Shown piece after piece: positions 35,398-44,323 of a stretch of DNA of 52,617 nt. The stretch is from JAFGJQ01 sp964586145 (GTDB lineage: Bacteria > Planctomycetota > Phycisphaerae > UBA1845), in NCBI GenBank assembly GCA_964586145.1, contig CAZPHH010000028.1, positions 1 through 52,617 on the forward strand, given 5' to 3'. The position numbers and the translations under genes were made by a program. The notes beneath the pieces are model-generated. The model was given only the letters and a program-made list of their open reading frames with translations. It was not told the origin of the DNA and searched no databases. Within the stretch, counting starts at the first letter, position 1. Every line of letters begins with the position of its first letter.

Positions 35398-36804
35398 TCA
35401 TGCCGACAGGGCCGGCTCCAGCCCCGCACGCCGGGTCGCGGACCGTTCCGACTCCGCCTCCTCCCGCCACTGCTTGAGTTTCATGCCCAGCGTACGCACG
35501 CCCATCCCCAGCATCCGGGCCGTGCGCTGGCGATGGCCGTTGTTCTCGGCCAGCACCTTCTCGATCAACCGCCGCTCCATCTCCTCGAGCATGTGCCCGG
35601 GCTGCAGGTCGCCCAAGGGCGACGCCGACTCGACGTGTCCTTGCAGCCAGCCACGAATCACGTCACACGTCAAAAGCCCGTCCGGCGCCAGCACGGAGGC
35701 CCGCTGGCAGAGGTTCTCCAGCTCACGCACGTTTCCCGGCCAGCGGTACTCCTCCAGCAGGTGGTACGCGTCCGGGCTGATCTTCGGCGGCTTGTGCCCG
35801 TCCCGGGCCGCCGCCTCCTTCAAAAAGTGGTCGACCAGCCGGCGGATGTCCGAGCCGCGGCTCCGCAACGGCGGCAGGTGTACGGGCAGCACGTTGAGCC
35901 GGTAGAACAGGTCGCCCCGGAAGCGGTGGCGGGCCACCCAGTCGTTCAGGTCCCGATTTGTGGTGGCGATCACCCGTACGTTCGCCCGCCGGGTCACGCT
36001 GCTGCCCACGCGTTCAAATTCTCCCTCCTGGAGCACGCGCAGGAGCTTGGCCTGCAGGGGCAGGGCCATTTCCGATATTTCATCCAATAGAAGCGTTCCG
36101 CCGTCGGCCAGCTCAAACCGGCCCTTGCGAAGCCGGTCCGCGCCGGTGAACGCGCCGCGCTCGTGCCCGAACAGCTCGCTCTCCAGCAGGTTGCCGGACA
36201 GGGCCGCGCAGTTCAGGCACAGCATCGGCCGGTCCGCCCGCGCCGACTGCGCGTGAACGGCCGTCGCGACCAGTTCCTTGCCGGTGCCCGACTCGCCCAC
36301 GATGAGCACGGTGGCGTCACTGCGGGCCACCCGGGCGATCTGCCGGCGGATGGCGAGCATCTCCTCGCTGTCGCCCACCATATCCCGCCGGCGGCGCAGG
36401 TCGTCCAGCGAGGCCCGCAGCGCCTCGTTCTCGCTCCGCAGCCGACCGTGCTGCAGCGCCCGCTCCACCTGCACGACGATGGCGTCCGCCTCAAACGGCT
36501 TTTGGATGTAGTCGAACGCGCCGAGCTTCATGGCCTCCACCGCGCTGGAGATGCTGCCGAACGCCGTCATGAGAATGACCGGCGTCTCGCAGCCCCGATC
36601 CCGCAGGGTGCGCAGAAACGTCACCCCGTCCATCCGCGGCATCTTCAGGTCGCTCAGCACCAGGTCGAACTCGCCGCGTACGACCGGCTCCAGGGCCTCC
36701 GTCGGGTTTTCGAACGTCTCCACCGCGTGGTCTTCGCGGCCCAACGTCTCCTTCAGAGAGTCTCGCAGCAGCGGTTTGTCATCCACCACACAGATGCGGC
36801 TCAT
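35398..36804 (-). CDS. Sigma-54-dependent response regulator, FlrC/FlgR-like
   Basis: 468 residues. The receiver has D8/D9, D52, T80 and K102. The AAA+ domain has Walker A GESGTGKE at 170-177, the sigma-54 contact loop GAFTGA at 217-222 and an R-finger region. The Fis-type DNA-binding domain sits near 410-450 (NGHRQRTARMLGMGVRTLGMK). It is a canonical NtrC-class activator; its place with a kinase at the head of the flagellar genes suggests the FlrC/FlgR role of switching on rod and hook genes. The kinase gene overlaps it by four bases. Confidence 0.92.
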   Translation of the reverse strand: MSRICVVDDKPLLRDSLKETLGREDHAVETFENPTEALEPVVRGEFDLVLSDLKMPRMDGVTFLRTLRDRGCETPVILMTAFGSISSAVEAMKLGAFDYIQKPFEADAIVVQVERALQHGRLRSENEALRASLDDLRRRRDMVGDSEEMLAIRRQIARVARSDATVLIVGESGTGKELVATAVHAQSARADRPMLCLNCAALSGNLLESELFGHERGAFTGADRLRKGRFELADGGTLLLDEISEMALPLQAKLLRVLQEGEFERVGSSVTRRANVRVIATTNRDLNDWVARHRFRGDLFYRLNVLPVHLPPLRSRGSDIRRLVDHFLKEAAARDGHKPPKISPDAYHLLEEYRWPGNVRELENLCQRASVLAPDGLLTCDVIRGWLQGHVESASPLGDLQPGHMLEEMERRLIEKVLAENNGHRQRTARMLGMGVRTLGMKLKQWREEAESERSATRRAGLEPALSA

Positions 36805-37670
36805 GCCTGTTCCTTTTCTTGCTCAGTCCACACCGGCGCCGCCGCCGGCAACACCATCGTAAACGCCGCGCCGCCACCCGGGCGGTCGCCGATTTCCACC
36901 CGGCCCCCGTGCGCCTCCGCGATCCGATGCACGATGGACAGGCCCAGCCCGGTGCCCGTGTCCTTCGTGGTGAAGAACGGATTGAAGATGCGCTGCCGCA
37001 GCTCGGCCGGAACGCCCGGCCCGTCGTCGGCCACCACGATGCCCACCTGCCCCTCGCCGGCATCCACCGCGTCCAGCCACACCCGACCGCCCGGTCCCGC
37101 CGCGTCCAACGCGTTGAACACCAGGTTCACCAGGGCTCGCGTGACCTCTCGCTCGTCCACGCGAACGAACGCATCCGCCGCCGCCTCGCTTACGTGGATC
37201 GTGCCGGGCAACGCGGCCCGCTGCGGAGCGGTCAGCGCCATCACCTCCTCGATCACCCTCGCCAGCGCCACCGGCTGCACGGCCAGGCGCCCGTGCCCGG
37301 CGAAGGCCAGAATGTCGTTCACGATTCCGTCCAGCGAGGTGACGGCCGACGCAATCTTCCGCACGAGTCGCTGCGCCTCCGGCAGGGCCCGCAAGTCCTG
37401 GTCCAGCATGGACGCATAGAGCTGAATGGCCCCCAGCGGGTTGCGAACCTCGTGCGCCACCCCCGCGGCCATCTCGCCCAGGGCCGCCAGCCGCTCCTTG
37501 CACGCCAGCTCCCGGTTCTTCTCCTCGAGCTGGCGGTGCAGTCGCGCCACTTCCTCCGTCAGGCGCACGTGCGAGCGTTCCAGCCGCTCCGTCACCAGGT
37601 TGTAGGCCTCGATGATCTCGCCGAGCTCGCGCTGGTGAGGCTCGGTGATCGGGTCCGCCGTCCGGGTCAT
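36801..37670 (-). CDS. Soluble histidine kinase, FlrB/FlgS-like
   Basis: 289 residues from the ATG at 37670. A coiled coil (~10-60) leads to the HisKA domain with H73 in AGVAHEVRNPLG and an HATPase domain with DDGPGVP and GTGLGLSIV. There is no membrane segment or PAS domain, as in FlgS/FlrB kinases that read flagellar assembly state. Its start overlaps the stop of the FlgN-like gene as ATGA, so translation is likely coupled. Cognate partner: the FlrC-like regulator immediately downstream. Confidence 0.9.
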   Translation of the reverse strand: MTRTADPITEPHQRELGEIIEAYNLVTERLERSHVRLTEEVARLHRQLEEKNRELACKERLAALGEMAAGVAHEVRNPLGAIQLYASMLDQDLRALPEAQRLVRKIASAVTSLDGIVNDILAFAGHGRLAVQPVALARVIEEVMALTAPQRAALPGTIHVSEAAADAFVRVDEREVTRALVNLVFNALDAAGPGGRVWLDAVDAGEGQVGIVVADDGPGVPAELRQRIFNPFFTTKDTGTGLGLSIVHRIAEAHGGRVEIGDRPGGGAAFTMVLPAAAPVWTEQEKEQA

Positions 37671-38152
37671 TCCTCGTCCATCCTGTTCAGGTGCTGTCCT
37701 GCGTTTGTCGATGGCCGGCCGTAGGCGTTCAACATCTGCCGTCCACACCGCACCCCCTCCAGCGCGGAGGCGGTCTGCGCCTTGCGGGCGGCCAGAAGCT
37801 GCGCGTCCTGACGGTCGGCCGAAAGGATGCGGCCCAGGCGTTCGCCCGCCTCCGTGAGCAGCGCGTCCGCCGACTGTCGTTGGTCCTCGGAGAACCGGGC
37901 CCGCACGTCCGACCAGTGGGCGCGGTACGGCTCCAGCACGCCGGAGTTCACGGACAGCTCGTCCGTCAGCTTCTGCCGGTCCGCCAGCAGTTGCAGCAAC
38001 GGCTGCGGGTCCGCCTCGGCGATGAGATTTCGCTGCCGACCGGCCAGGCCCTCCAGCCGGCGGTAGAGGTCCACCTGCCGACGAAGCAGGGCCATAACCG
38101 TGCCGACGGGGTCGGGGTCCGTTCCCAAGGGTGTGCCCGTGTCCTGCGTCAT
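37667..38152 (-). CDS. FlgN-like export chaperone
   Basis: 161 residues, mostly helical. The pattern LLRRQVDLYRRLEGLAGRQ followed by LLQLLADRQKLTDELSVNSG resembles the FlgN family, which chaperones the hook-filament junction proteins FlgK and FlgL. Sequence identity to the family is weak by eye, so the call relies on the motif spacing, length and flagellar context. Its stop overlaps the kinase start (ATGA). Confidence 0.65.
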   Translation of the reverse strand: MTQDTGTPLGTDPDPVGTVMALLRRQVDLYRRLEGLAGRQRNLIAEADPQPLLQLLADRQKLTDELSVNSGVLEPYRAHWSDVRARFSEDQRQSADALLTEAGERLGRILSADRQDAQLLAARKAQTASALEGVRCGRQMLNAYGRPSTNAGQHLNRMDEE

Positions 38153-38156
38153 ACCG

Positions 38157-40577
38157 TCACCTGCCTGCCATCTGCGGCGGTTTGAGAAGCCCGGATGTTT
38201 CCACCCATTCGAAATACTGCTGCCAGTCGTCCCGCGACTCCGGCAGAACGCCCTCTTCGAACGCCGTTTGAGGGATCGTTCGGACCAGGTACTGCGCCCG
38301 GCGCAACGCCGCCTTGGCCTCCTCCAACTGTCCCAGAAAGACGTGGCAATTGATGATCTGCACGTACGCGGCCAGGGCCGACGGTGTGTCCTTGTAGATC
38401 CAGGCCGCTCGCTCGAAGGTTTTCAGCGCCTCACCGTACCGGCGCAGTTCGTAGAGACAGTCTCCCTGCCCCAGCCGCGCGTGGCGAAGGTACATCGTGC
38501 TCTTGTCGTCCAGCCGGTCCTCTCCCTGCGCCTCGTAGCGGGCCACCAGCTCGCCGAACAGGTCCGCCGCCCGCACCAGCCGCCGCCGCATCTCCTTGCG
38601 CATCCGTTCGCGCTCGCCGATCAGGCGGTTGTCCTTCAGGTCTTCCTTGAGGGCCAGCGCGCTGAACTGGTAGCTGTCGGCCAGCAGGTACAGCCCGCGC
38701 ACCGCCCGTTCGTTCCGGGGATAGCGGGCCAGGGCCTCCTCCAGCGCGGTGATGGCTTCCTCGTAGCGGCCCTCGCGATTCAGCAGGTCGCCCAGCATGA
38801 ACAGGGCCGTGCGGAACTCCGGCGCCTCCGGCGTGAAAAGCTCGTCGTCCTCCAGGATGCCCCGCAGGGTCTTCTCCGCGTGCTCCACGTACTCCGGACC
38901 CATCCGCATGTAGCAGTCGGCCAGCGGTATTCGCGACTGGGCGGCGTCCGGCGAACGCGGGAACCGGCGATTGCACGCCTGGTACGCCTCCACCGCCTCC
39001 CCAAACTCACCCAGCGAATGCAAAGACTGCCCCAGGCGTACCCAGGCCCGCGGGGCCAGCGGGTCCTCGGGCCGCTCGCGCACGAACTCGCGAAGCAGTT
39101 CAATCGTCCGGATGCGGTCGCCCCCCTCGTCAAACAGGTCCGCCGCCCGCCAGGCCGCCCACGACGAGAGCGTCTCGTTCAGGGCGTTGATTTTGGCCAT
39201 GCGCACGTAGGCGTCACCCGCGGACAGAAACAGTCGCCGGGCCTCCTCGTGCAGGGCGTCCCGCCGGCGAACGCTCTCGTCCGACGCGTCCGGCTCCCGC
39301 GCCTGCTGCGTGAGCGCGCGGGCGAGGTTCGCCCGGGCGTCGCCCAGCCGCTGCAGGTACAACGACGACTGCTCGATCTTCGCCGGGTCCACCAGCGAAT
39401 ACGCCAGTTCAAAGAAACCCAGGGCCAGCGCAAACTGTCCCTCCCGCGCGAGCCGCTCGCCGGCCACCGTGATCGACGTGCGAACCTGCTCCGGATCGAG
39501 CATCGGCGACGACTCCACCTCCGGCAGAAACTCCACCGTATGGTGGTAGTGCTCCAGGGATTCCTCCCAGCGGTGCAGCTCGGCCAGGGCCTCGGCCATG
39601 CCCAGGTGACTGGCCGCCGTGCAGCGCAGCGACACCTTGGCGAGAATCACGTCGCGGAAGAAGGAAAGCGCCTCCTGCGGACGCTGGACGGACCCGTCGT
39701 TCAGCACGACCCGCCCCAGCAGCCAGCCGGACAGGGCATAGGTCTCTTCCCGTATGAGAAGCCGGTTGCGCAGGGCCCGCAGGTTGGTTTCGGCCTCGTC
39801 ATACCGGCCCGATTCATAATCAATCAGGCAGAGGAAGTACTCGAACGCCTCCCGCTCGCCCGAGGGCTCAAACGCCTCGCGCAGACCCTCCACCAGCGAC
39901 CGGGCCTCGTCAAACCGGTCGTCCTCCAGCAGCAGGTGCAGTTTGCGCTCGACGCCCCAGCGCAGAAACGACGGATCGCTCCCGGCATCGGCGATGAAAC
40001 CGTCCAGCACCGCGTGCAGATCCGGCCGGGGCGTGGGCACCTGGCGCCAGCGCAGTTCGATCACCCGCTGGCGCAGGTCCAGCGCCGGCGGCGCGGCCGC
40101 AGTGATCGCAGACGCGTAGTGCCGGATCGCCGCTTCGAAATCCCCCATCCATTCACAGGCCCGGGCGACCGCGGTGTAGTCGCCGGCCGTCAGCGTAACG
40201 CCTTCGCGGGCGGCGCGGTCCAGATCCTCGATAATCCGCTTGCCCATCGCGACGGTGCGACGCCGTTCCTGCTCCGCCTGAAGGTAGCGGGCGCGACCGA
40301 CCAGCAGATGCACCGGCCCGGTGTCCTGCCAGCCGCGCTCTTCCTTACGGGCCCGGTCCAGCAGGCGCTCGCCCAGATCCAGCGCCGACGCATACAGGCC
40401 GCCCTCCACCAGCGCGTCCAGCTCGCGAACCACCCGGTCATACGGCAAGCGGTCCCGCGGCGGCTTGAACTGCAGGAGACTGCCCACCAACAGCGCGAAC
40501 GCCAGAATGAACGCGGGGATCTGCCACTTGCCCGCGATGCGCTCGCGAAGGGGGGTCGAGAAGAAAGGATTGCTCAT
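38157..40577 (-). CDS. Membrane-anchored TPR-repeat protein at the head of the flagellar cluster
   Basis: 806 residues from the ATG at 40577, which has a GGAGG site. A positively charged N-terminus precedes one membrane helix (~18-36), which predicts the remaining ~770 residues on the outer side of the membrane. These form many tetratricopeptide-like helical pairs, for example the ALFMLGDLLNREGRYEEAI and LGQSLHSLGEFGEAVEAYQ units. No enzyme domain was seen. It ends four bases before the FlgN-like gene, so it is probably co-transcribed. Function unknown; a scaffold in flagellar or envelope assembly is possible. Confidence 0.8.
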   Translation of the reverse strand: MSNPFFSTPLRERIAGKWQIPAFILAFALLVGSLLQFKPPRDRLPYDRVVRELDALVEGGLYASALDLGERLLDRARKEERGWQDTGPVHLLVGRARYLQAEQERRRTVAMGKRIIEDLDRAAREGVTLTAGDYTAVARACEWMGDFEAAIRHYASAITAAAPPALDLRQRVIELRWRQVPTPRPDLHAVLDGFIADAGSDPSFLRWGVERKLHLLLEDDRFDEARSLVEGLREAFEPSGEREAFEYFLCLIDYESGRYDEAETNLRALRNRLLIREETYALSGWLLGRVVLNDGSVQRPQEALSFFRDVILAKVSLRCTAASHLGMAEALAELHRWEESLEHYHHTVEFLPEVESSPMLDPEQVRTSITVAGERLAREGQFALALGFFELAYSLVDPAKIEQSSLYLQRLGDARANLARALTQQAREPDASDESVRRRDALHEEARRLFLSAGDAYVRMAKINALNETLSSWAAWRAADLFDEGGDRIRTIELLREFVRERPEDPLAPRAWVRLGQSLHSLGEFGEAVEAYQACNRRFPRSPDAAQSRIPLADCYMRMGPEYVEHAEKTLRGILEDDELFTPEAPEFRTALFMLGDLLNREGRYEEAITALEEALARYPRNERAVRGLYLLADSYQFSALALKEDLKDNRLIGERERMRKEMRRRLVRAADLFGELVARYEAQGEDRLDDKSTMYLRHARLGQGDCLYELRRYGEALKTFERAAWIYKDTPSALAAYVQIINCHVFLGQLEEAKAALRRAQYLVRTIPQTAFEEGVLPESRDDWQQYFEWVETSGLLKPPQMAGR

Positions 40578-41066
40578 CCTGAGCCTCCGGCAGACGACGG
40601 GACCTCCTGTCCCGCGCAAAAAACGACCCTGCTTTGTCGGCAGGAATCGCGCACCGTCTTGACCGCGATTGGGCGGGCGCTCAACGCACCGCGAGCTGGA
40701 CACCACGAAACATCCGCCGTGTCTGCCGCGCGGATAACCTCATGCCGGAAGCGAAGCTTACCTCCCCGACGCGAAGATCCTGTCGAACCACATCGACGAT
40801 GATTCGCGTCGATCGTTCCCCGCGACCGGACCAGACCGCAAGCCATCGCAACGCGCAGACCGTGCGCGACGAAACCGCCAGGTTCCGATAATCTCACCGA
40901 CACCTGCGTATCCCGGGCCGCGCCCGGATCCGACACCGGTTATGGGACCCCGCGTGCGCCGCCAACGGGCAACCGGCGAAACGATCGAGATGACGATGCG
41001 CCCTCGCGATGGTTCCCGTCGTTGCGACGGGTCCGCCAAAGGAGTATCCAGGGAGATTATCGGTCG
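40578..41066. other. Intergenic region upstream of the flagellar cluster
   Basis: About 490 bases without a gene I can support. It should hold the promoter of the TPR-first transcript, but I found no convincing sigma-70, sigma-54 or sigma-28 match. It contains a small hairpin (CGGGAC/GTCCCG near 40597-40613) and an 11-base inverted repeat, CCGATAATCTC at 40885-40895 and its complement at 41053-41063. Confidence 0.5.
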
Positions 41067-41993
41067 TCACGCGTCAAAAAGGGTGGGAGGATGTCCTACG
41101 TCACCGGGCACGGTGGTCGCGCCGGCCAGGGCCGCGAAATGCTCCCGCAAAGTGGCCGGCGCCGGCACCGGGCCTCCTTCCAGCAGCATCCGAAGCTCGA
41201 TCGCGTTGGCCGGCCCTTGGCCGGCGTAATGGTTGTTTGTGAACACGAACACCCGGGACGCTCGCTCACTCAGCTCCCGGACCCGGCCCGCCCACTCCTG
41301 CAGCGCCTCCGGCGCATAGAGATAATTGTATCGCTCGAAGGCCGGCACACCGTCGGCAAACCACGTCTCGTGCCGCCGGCCGTGCAGCCGGACGTACGCG
41401 ATGTCGCCCGTCACGTGCGACGTCGGGCCCAGGCAGTGGGCCAGCCGCGGCTGGTCGATGTTGCACCAGCCCACGTGCATCTGCCGGAACCGCGCCCGCA
41501 CCTCTTCGTGGTCCCACGAATCGTGCCGCACCTCCGCGACCAGCGGGTACTCGGCAAAATCCCCGGCCAGGCGAGCCAGCCAGTCCAGGCTCGCCGCGTC
41601 GCAGCGGAACGACCAGGGAAACTGCGCCAGCACGCAACCCAATCGGCCGGCCTCCACTACCGGCCGCAACCCCTCGCGGAACGCCTGCACCTCGTCCGGG
41701 CCATACGGCGTGCGGTGGTGCGTGAACCGCTGAAACAGCTTGAACGCAAACAGGAACCGCTCGATCCGCTCGACCCGCTGCACCCACGCCGCCGTCATGC
41801 GCGGGGTCGGCGGCCGATAGAAGCTGGTGTTCACCTCCACGGCGGGAAAGAAGTTCGCCAGGTATGCCAGCGGGTGGAACCCCCGCGGCGCCGGCTTGGG
41901 ATAGACGATCCCCTCCCAGTCCGGATAGCTCCACCCGGACGGGCCGACGAACAGCTTCGCCGCCTCGATCGGCTTCGATCCATCCACGGTCAC
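41067..41993 (-). CDS. DUF72 (YecE-like) family protein
   Basis: 308 residues of the DUF72 TIM-barrel family. Signatures are FVGPSGWSYPDWEGIVYP at the N-terminus, VEVNTSFYRPP, the FAFKLFQRFTH strand, QFPWSF and the C-terminal VFTNNHYAGQGPANA. Biochemical function is not established for the family. It is a single gene divergent from the zinc-ribbon gene, with a dispersed repeat between them. Confidence 0.9.
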   Translation of the reverse strand: MTVDGSKPIEAAKLFVGPSGWSYPDWEGIVYPKPAPRGFHPLAYLANFFPAVEVNTSFYRPPTPRMTAAWVQRVERIERFLFAFKLFQRFTHHRTPYGPDEVQAFREGLRPVVEAGRLGCVLAQFPWSFRCDAASLDWLARLAGDFAEYPLVAEVRHDSWDHEEVRARFRQMHVGWCNIDQPRLAHCLGPTSHVTGDIAYVRLHGRRHETWFADGVPAFERYNYLYAPEALQEWAGRVRELSERASRVFVFTNNHYAGQGPANAIELRMLLEGGPVPAPATLREHFAALAGATTVPGDVGHPPTLFDA

Positions 41994-42018
41994 AGCGTAC
42001 CGCGCGGGGGGGTGGGGC

Positions 42019-42060
42019 GGAATTGCGAATTGCGAATGACGAATGGCGAATGACGAAATC
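42019..42060. repeat. Dispersed GAATTGCGAAT-type repeat, copy 1
   Basis: A run of GAATTGCGAATTGCGAAT followed by degenerate CGAATGACGAATGG units. It shares an 18-base core with the copy at 50831-50864 (opposite strand). It lies in the gap between the divergent DUF72 and zinc-ribbon genes. Confidence 0.75.
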
Positions 42061-42139
42061 AGACGGGTCGGATGTGGCCCGGTGTTCGGGCGTGGCTCTA
42101 TAATTCTGAGGCGGCAATCGCGGATTGGAGGGCAACACG

Positions 42140-42607
42140 ATGGCGACGCTCTACTGCCCGACCTGCGGCTACAACCTCACCGGCCTGCCGGAAAACCGCT
42201 GTCCGGAATGCGGCAACCCGTTTGACCCCGTCGTGCTGATCGAATACGAGAGGAAGCCGCCTCGACCAATCAGCCGGAAAACGGCAATCGCACGCTGCGC
42301 GGGCCTGGTGATCCTCTTCTGGGTTGCTGCCCCGGCCGCTGCCGTCCTGGAAGACTTCCCGCTGGCCCTCATCACTCTGCTGCTCTTGACCATTGCGGCC
42401 GCGTTCAATGCCCAGGGCATCGCCCGTCGACGGGCCCTGGCCCGAGCCATCCGAGAGGGGCGTGCCTCCGTAGCGCTGCTGTGCGGTGAAGATCTCGACC
42501 GGGAGCCGGGCGTGGGATTCTGGCGTCTGCTGCTGCTCACATTCCGGCTCACGGTGGGTCTGCTGCTTCCCGTCATCGTTTTCGCCATCCTCGTTTGCAC
42601 CGCGTAA
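42140..42607 (+). CDS. Zinc-ribbon membrane protein
   Basis: 155 residues. A rubredoxin-like zinc ribbon sits at the start (C6, C9, C21, C24 in CPTC...CPEC, with YNLTGLPENR between). Three hydrophobic segments follow, near 54-72, 76-92 and 130-152. This N-terminal ribbon is common in planctomycete proteins of unknown function. The ATG at 42140 is preceded by GGAGGG. Function unknown. Confidence 0.75.
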   Translation: MATLYCPTCGYNLTGLPENRCPECGNPFDPVVLIEYERKPPRPISRKTAIARCAGLVILFWVAAPAAAVLEDFPLALITLLLLTIAAAFNAQGIARRRALARAIREGRASVALLCGEDLDREPGVGFWRLLLLTFRLTVGLLLPVIVFAILVCTA

Positions 42608-42802
42608 ACCACGCCGGGCGGCCTCGACTGCCCGCGGTCCCATCGTCCGATAAAACGGCCGCCGCGGCGGACTTCGGCGCCAGCGAAGGTCAATTCACGC
42701 CCCGTCGTTTCCGATAAACACAGGGAGGTGGAGTCGCTCCGCGTGTGCGGCGGTCGGCGGGACAGGCGGCCGAGGGCGCGGAGCCCATCCGGAGGTTGCA
42801 TC

Positions 42803-44323
42803 ATGCAGGTCATCGGGAACCGCCTGCCGACAAGCGTGGGGCGTCACGCGGCACGGCAGAAGAACCGGAGCATCTGGCCGATCTTGCTCGCCGGCGTCGC
42901 CGTCCTGCTGACGGGGTCGTTCTTCGTCCGGCCCCGGGCCGGCGTCGCCATCCCGTATTCCATCGAGGAGTTCTACGCCCAGCCCGGCTCCGTGGTGGCC
43001 GGCCCGAACATCCTCATCCTCTGCATCGACGCCATGCGCCCGGACCACACCAGCCTCTACGGCTATGCCCGCGACACCACCCCGCAGCTTCAGAGCTTTT
43101 TCGGCGAAGGGACCGTCTTTGAACGCGCCTACGCCCCCGCCGCCGTCACCACCCCCAGCGTGGTGGCCATGCTCAGCGGAAAGTACCCGCAGAACAACGG
43201 CGTCCGCCTGCTCTGCCAGAAGCTCCCCAACACCACCATCCTGGTCTCCGACCACCTTCGCCGCGCCGGCTACCAGACCGCCGCCGTCGTGTCCAACGCC
43301 GTGCTGTCCGACGCCGCCAGCGGGCTCGCCTCCCGGTTCGATTATTACGACGCCCGGCTCGACGAGGCGGAGTCCATCCGCACACACATCTTCGAGCGCA
43401 CGGCCGTAAAAACCACGGACGCCGCCATCCACTGGCTGCACTACAAGTGCGCGCCCGGCCGCCCGCACCTGCTCTACATCCACTACAACGACCCCCACGG
43501 GCCGTACGATCCGCCCGCCGACCGACCAGCCGACTTCACGCACGAGAAACCCCTGATGATCGACATGACCGGCAAGGGCGGCGGCATCCATCCACAGGGC
43601 ATGGTCGACGGCCTGGAGCTGGTGGACCGGTACGACGAGGAGATTGCCTACGCCGACCGGGAGGCCGGCCGACTGCTCCGCGCGTACCGCGAGATGGGCT
43701 ACTTCGACGACGCGCTGGTCATCCTCTGCGCCGACCACGGCGAGGCGATGATGGAGCACGACCACTGGTTCGCGCACGGAGTTTACGTCTACGAACAGAT
43801 CATCCGCGTGCCGCTGGCCGTCCGCTACAAGAACATGCCGTCCGCGCGCGTCCCTGTGCCGGTCTCGCTTGTCGACGTCACGCCGACGATCCTGGAACTC
43901 GTGGGCCTGCCCGTGCCCGGCAACTTCGACGGGCACTCCCTGCTGAACCCGCCGGCCGCCCGCCCGATCTTCGCCGAGGCGCGCGGCAACGCCGGAATGC
44001 AGCGAGACAACTCCCACAACGGGAACCTCTGGCGCTGCGCGATCCGCGATCATCGCAAGGTCACCGCCCGCATCGGCCGCAGCGGACCCGTCCGCGAAGC
44101 CCACGCCTACGACCTGCTGGCCGACCCGGGCGAACTCGACCCGCGACCCGTGGACGAGAGCGACCCGCTCTACCAGACCCTGCTGACCTTCATCCAGGCC
44201 GACCCGGACCCGGCGGGCATCCCGCGCAACCTGGACTGGGGCGACCTGCCCGGCCCCAACGTCGCCCCCACCGCCGACCCCCGCACCCTGGACGCCCTGC
44301 GCTCGCTCGGCTACATAAACTGA
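42803..44323 (+). CDS. Sulfatase/AlkP-superfamily hydrolase with Thr at the nucleophile site
   Basis: 506 residues from the ATG at 42803 with GGAGG eight bases upstream. One N-terminal membrane helix (~24-42) anchors an outward catalytic domain. Metal-site residues include D76 in LILCIDAMRPD and the DHGE of CADHGEAMMEH. Where sulfatases carry C-x-P-S-R (the Cys becomes formylglycine), this has T116-T-P-S-V. Thr is used as nucleophile by related phosphodiesterases and phospho-group transferases such as LtaS and EptA. True sulfatase activity is therefore doubtful; the substrate is unknown. Confidence 0.85.
   Translation: MQVIGNRLPTSVGRHAARQKNRSIWPILLAGVAVLLTGSFFVRPRAGVAIPYSIEEFYAQPGSVVAGPNILILCIDAMRPDHTSLYGYARDTTPQLQSFFGEGTVFERAYAPAAVTTPSVVAMLSGKYPQNNGVRLLCQKLPNTTILVSDHLRRAGYQTAAVVSNAVLSDAASGLASRFDYYDARLDEAESIRTHIFERTAVKTTDAAIHWLHYKCAPGRPHLLYIHYNDPHGPYDPPADRPADFTHEKPLMIDMTGKGGGIHPQGMVDGLELVDRYDEEIAYADREAGRLLRAYREMGYFDDALVILCADHGEAMMEHDHWFAHGVYVYEQIIRVPLAVRYKNMPSARVPVPVSLVDVTPTILELVGLPVPGNFDGHSLLNPPAARPIFAEARGNAGMQRDNSHNGNLWRCAIRDHRKVTARIGRSGPVREAHAYDLLADPGELDPRPVDESDPLYQTLLTFIQADPDPAGIPRNLDWGDLPGPNVAPTADPRTLDALRSLGYIN

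Noticed and set aside
38100..40802. 900-codon plus-strand frame opposite the TPR gene.
   Set aside because: Arg/Gln/Pro-rich antisense shadow; the minus strand has regular TPR periodicity, a membrane helix and a good ribosome site.
42645..42719. Two TCCGATAAA direct repeats before the sulfatase-like gene, resembling sigma-28 -10 elements.
   Set aside because: Neither has a suitable -35 element; nine bases repeated twice is not strong enough alone.
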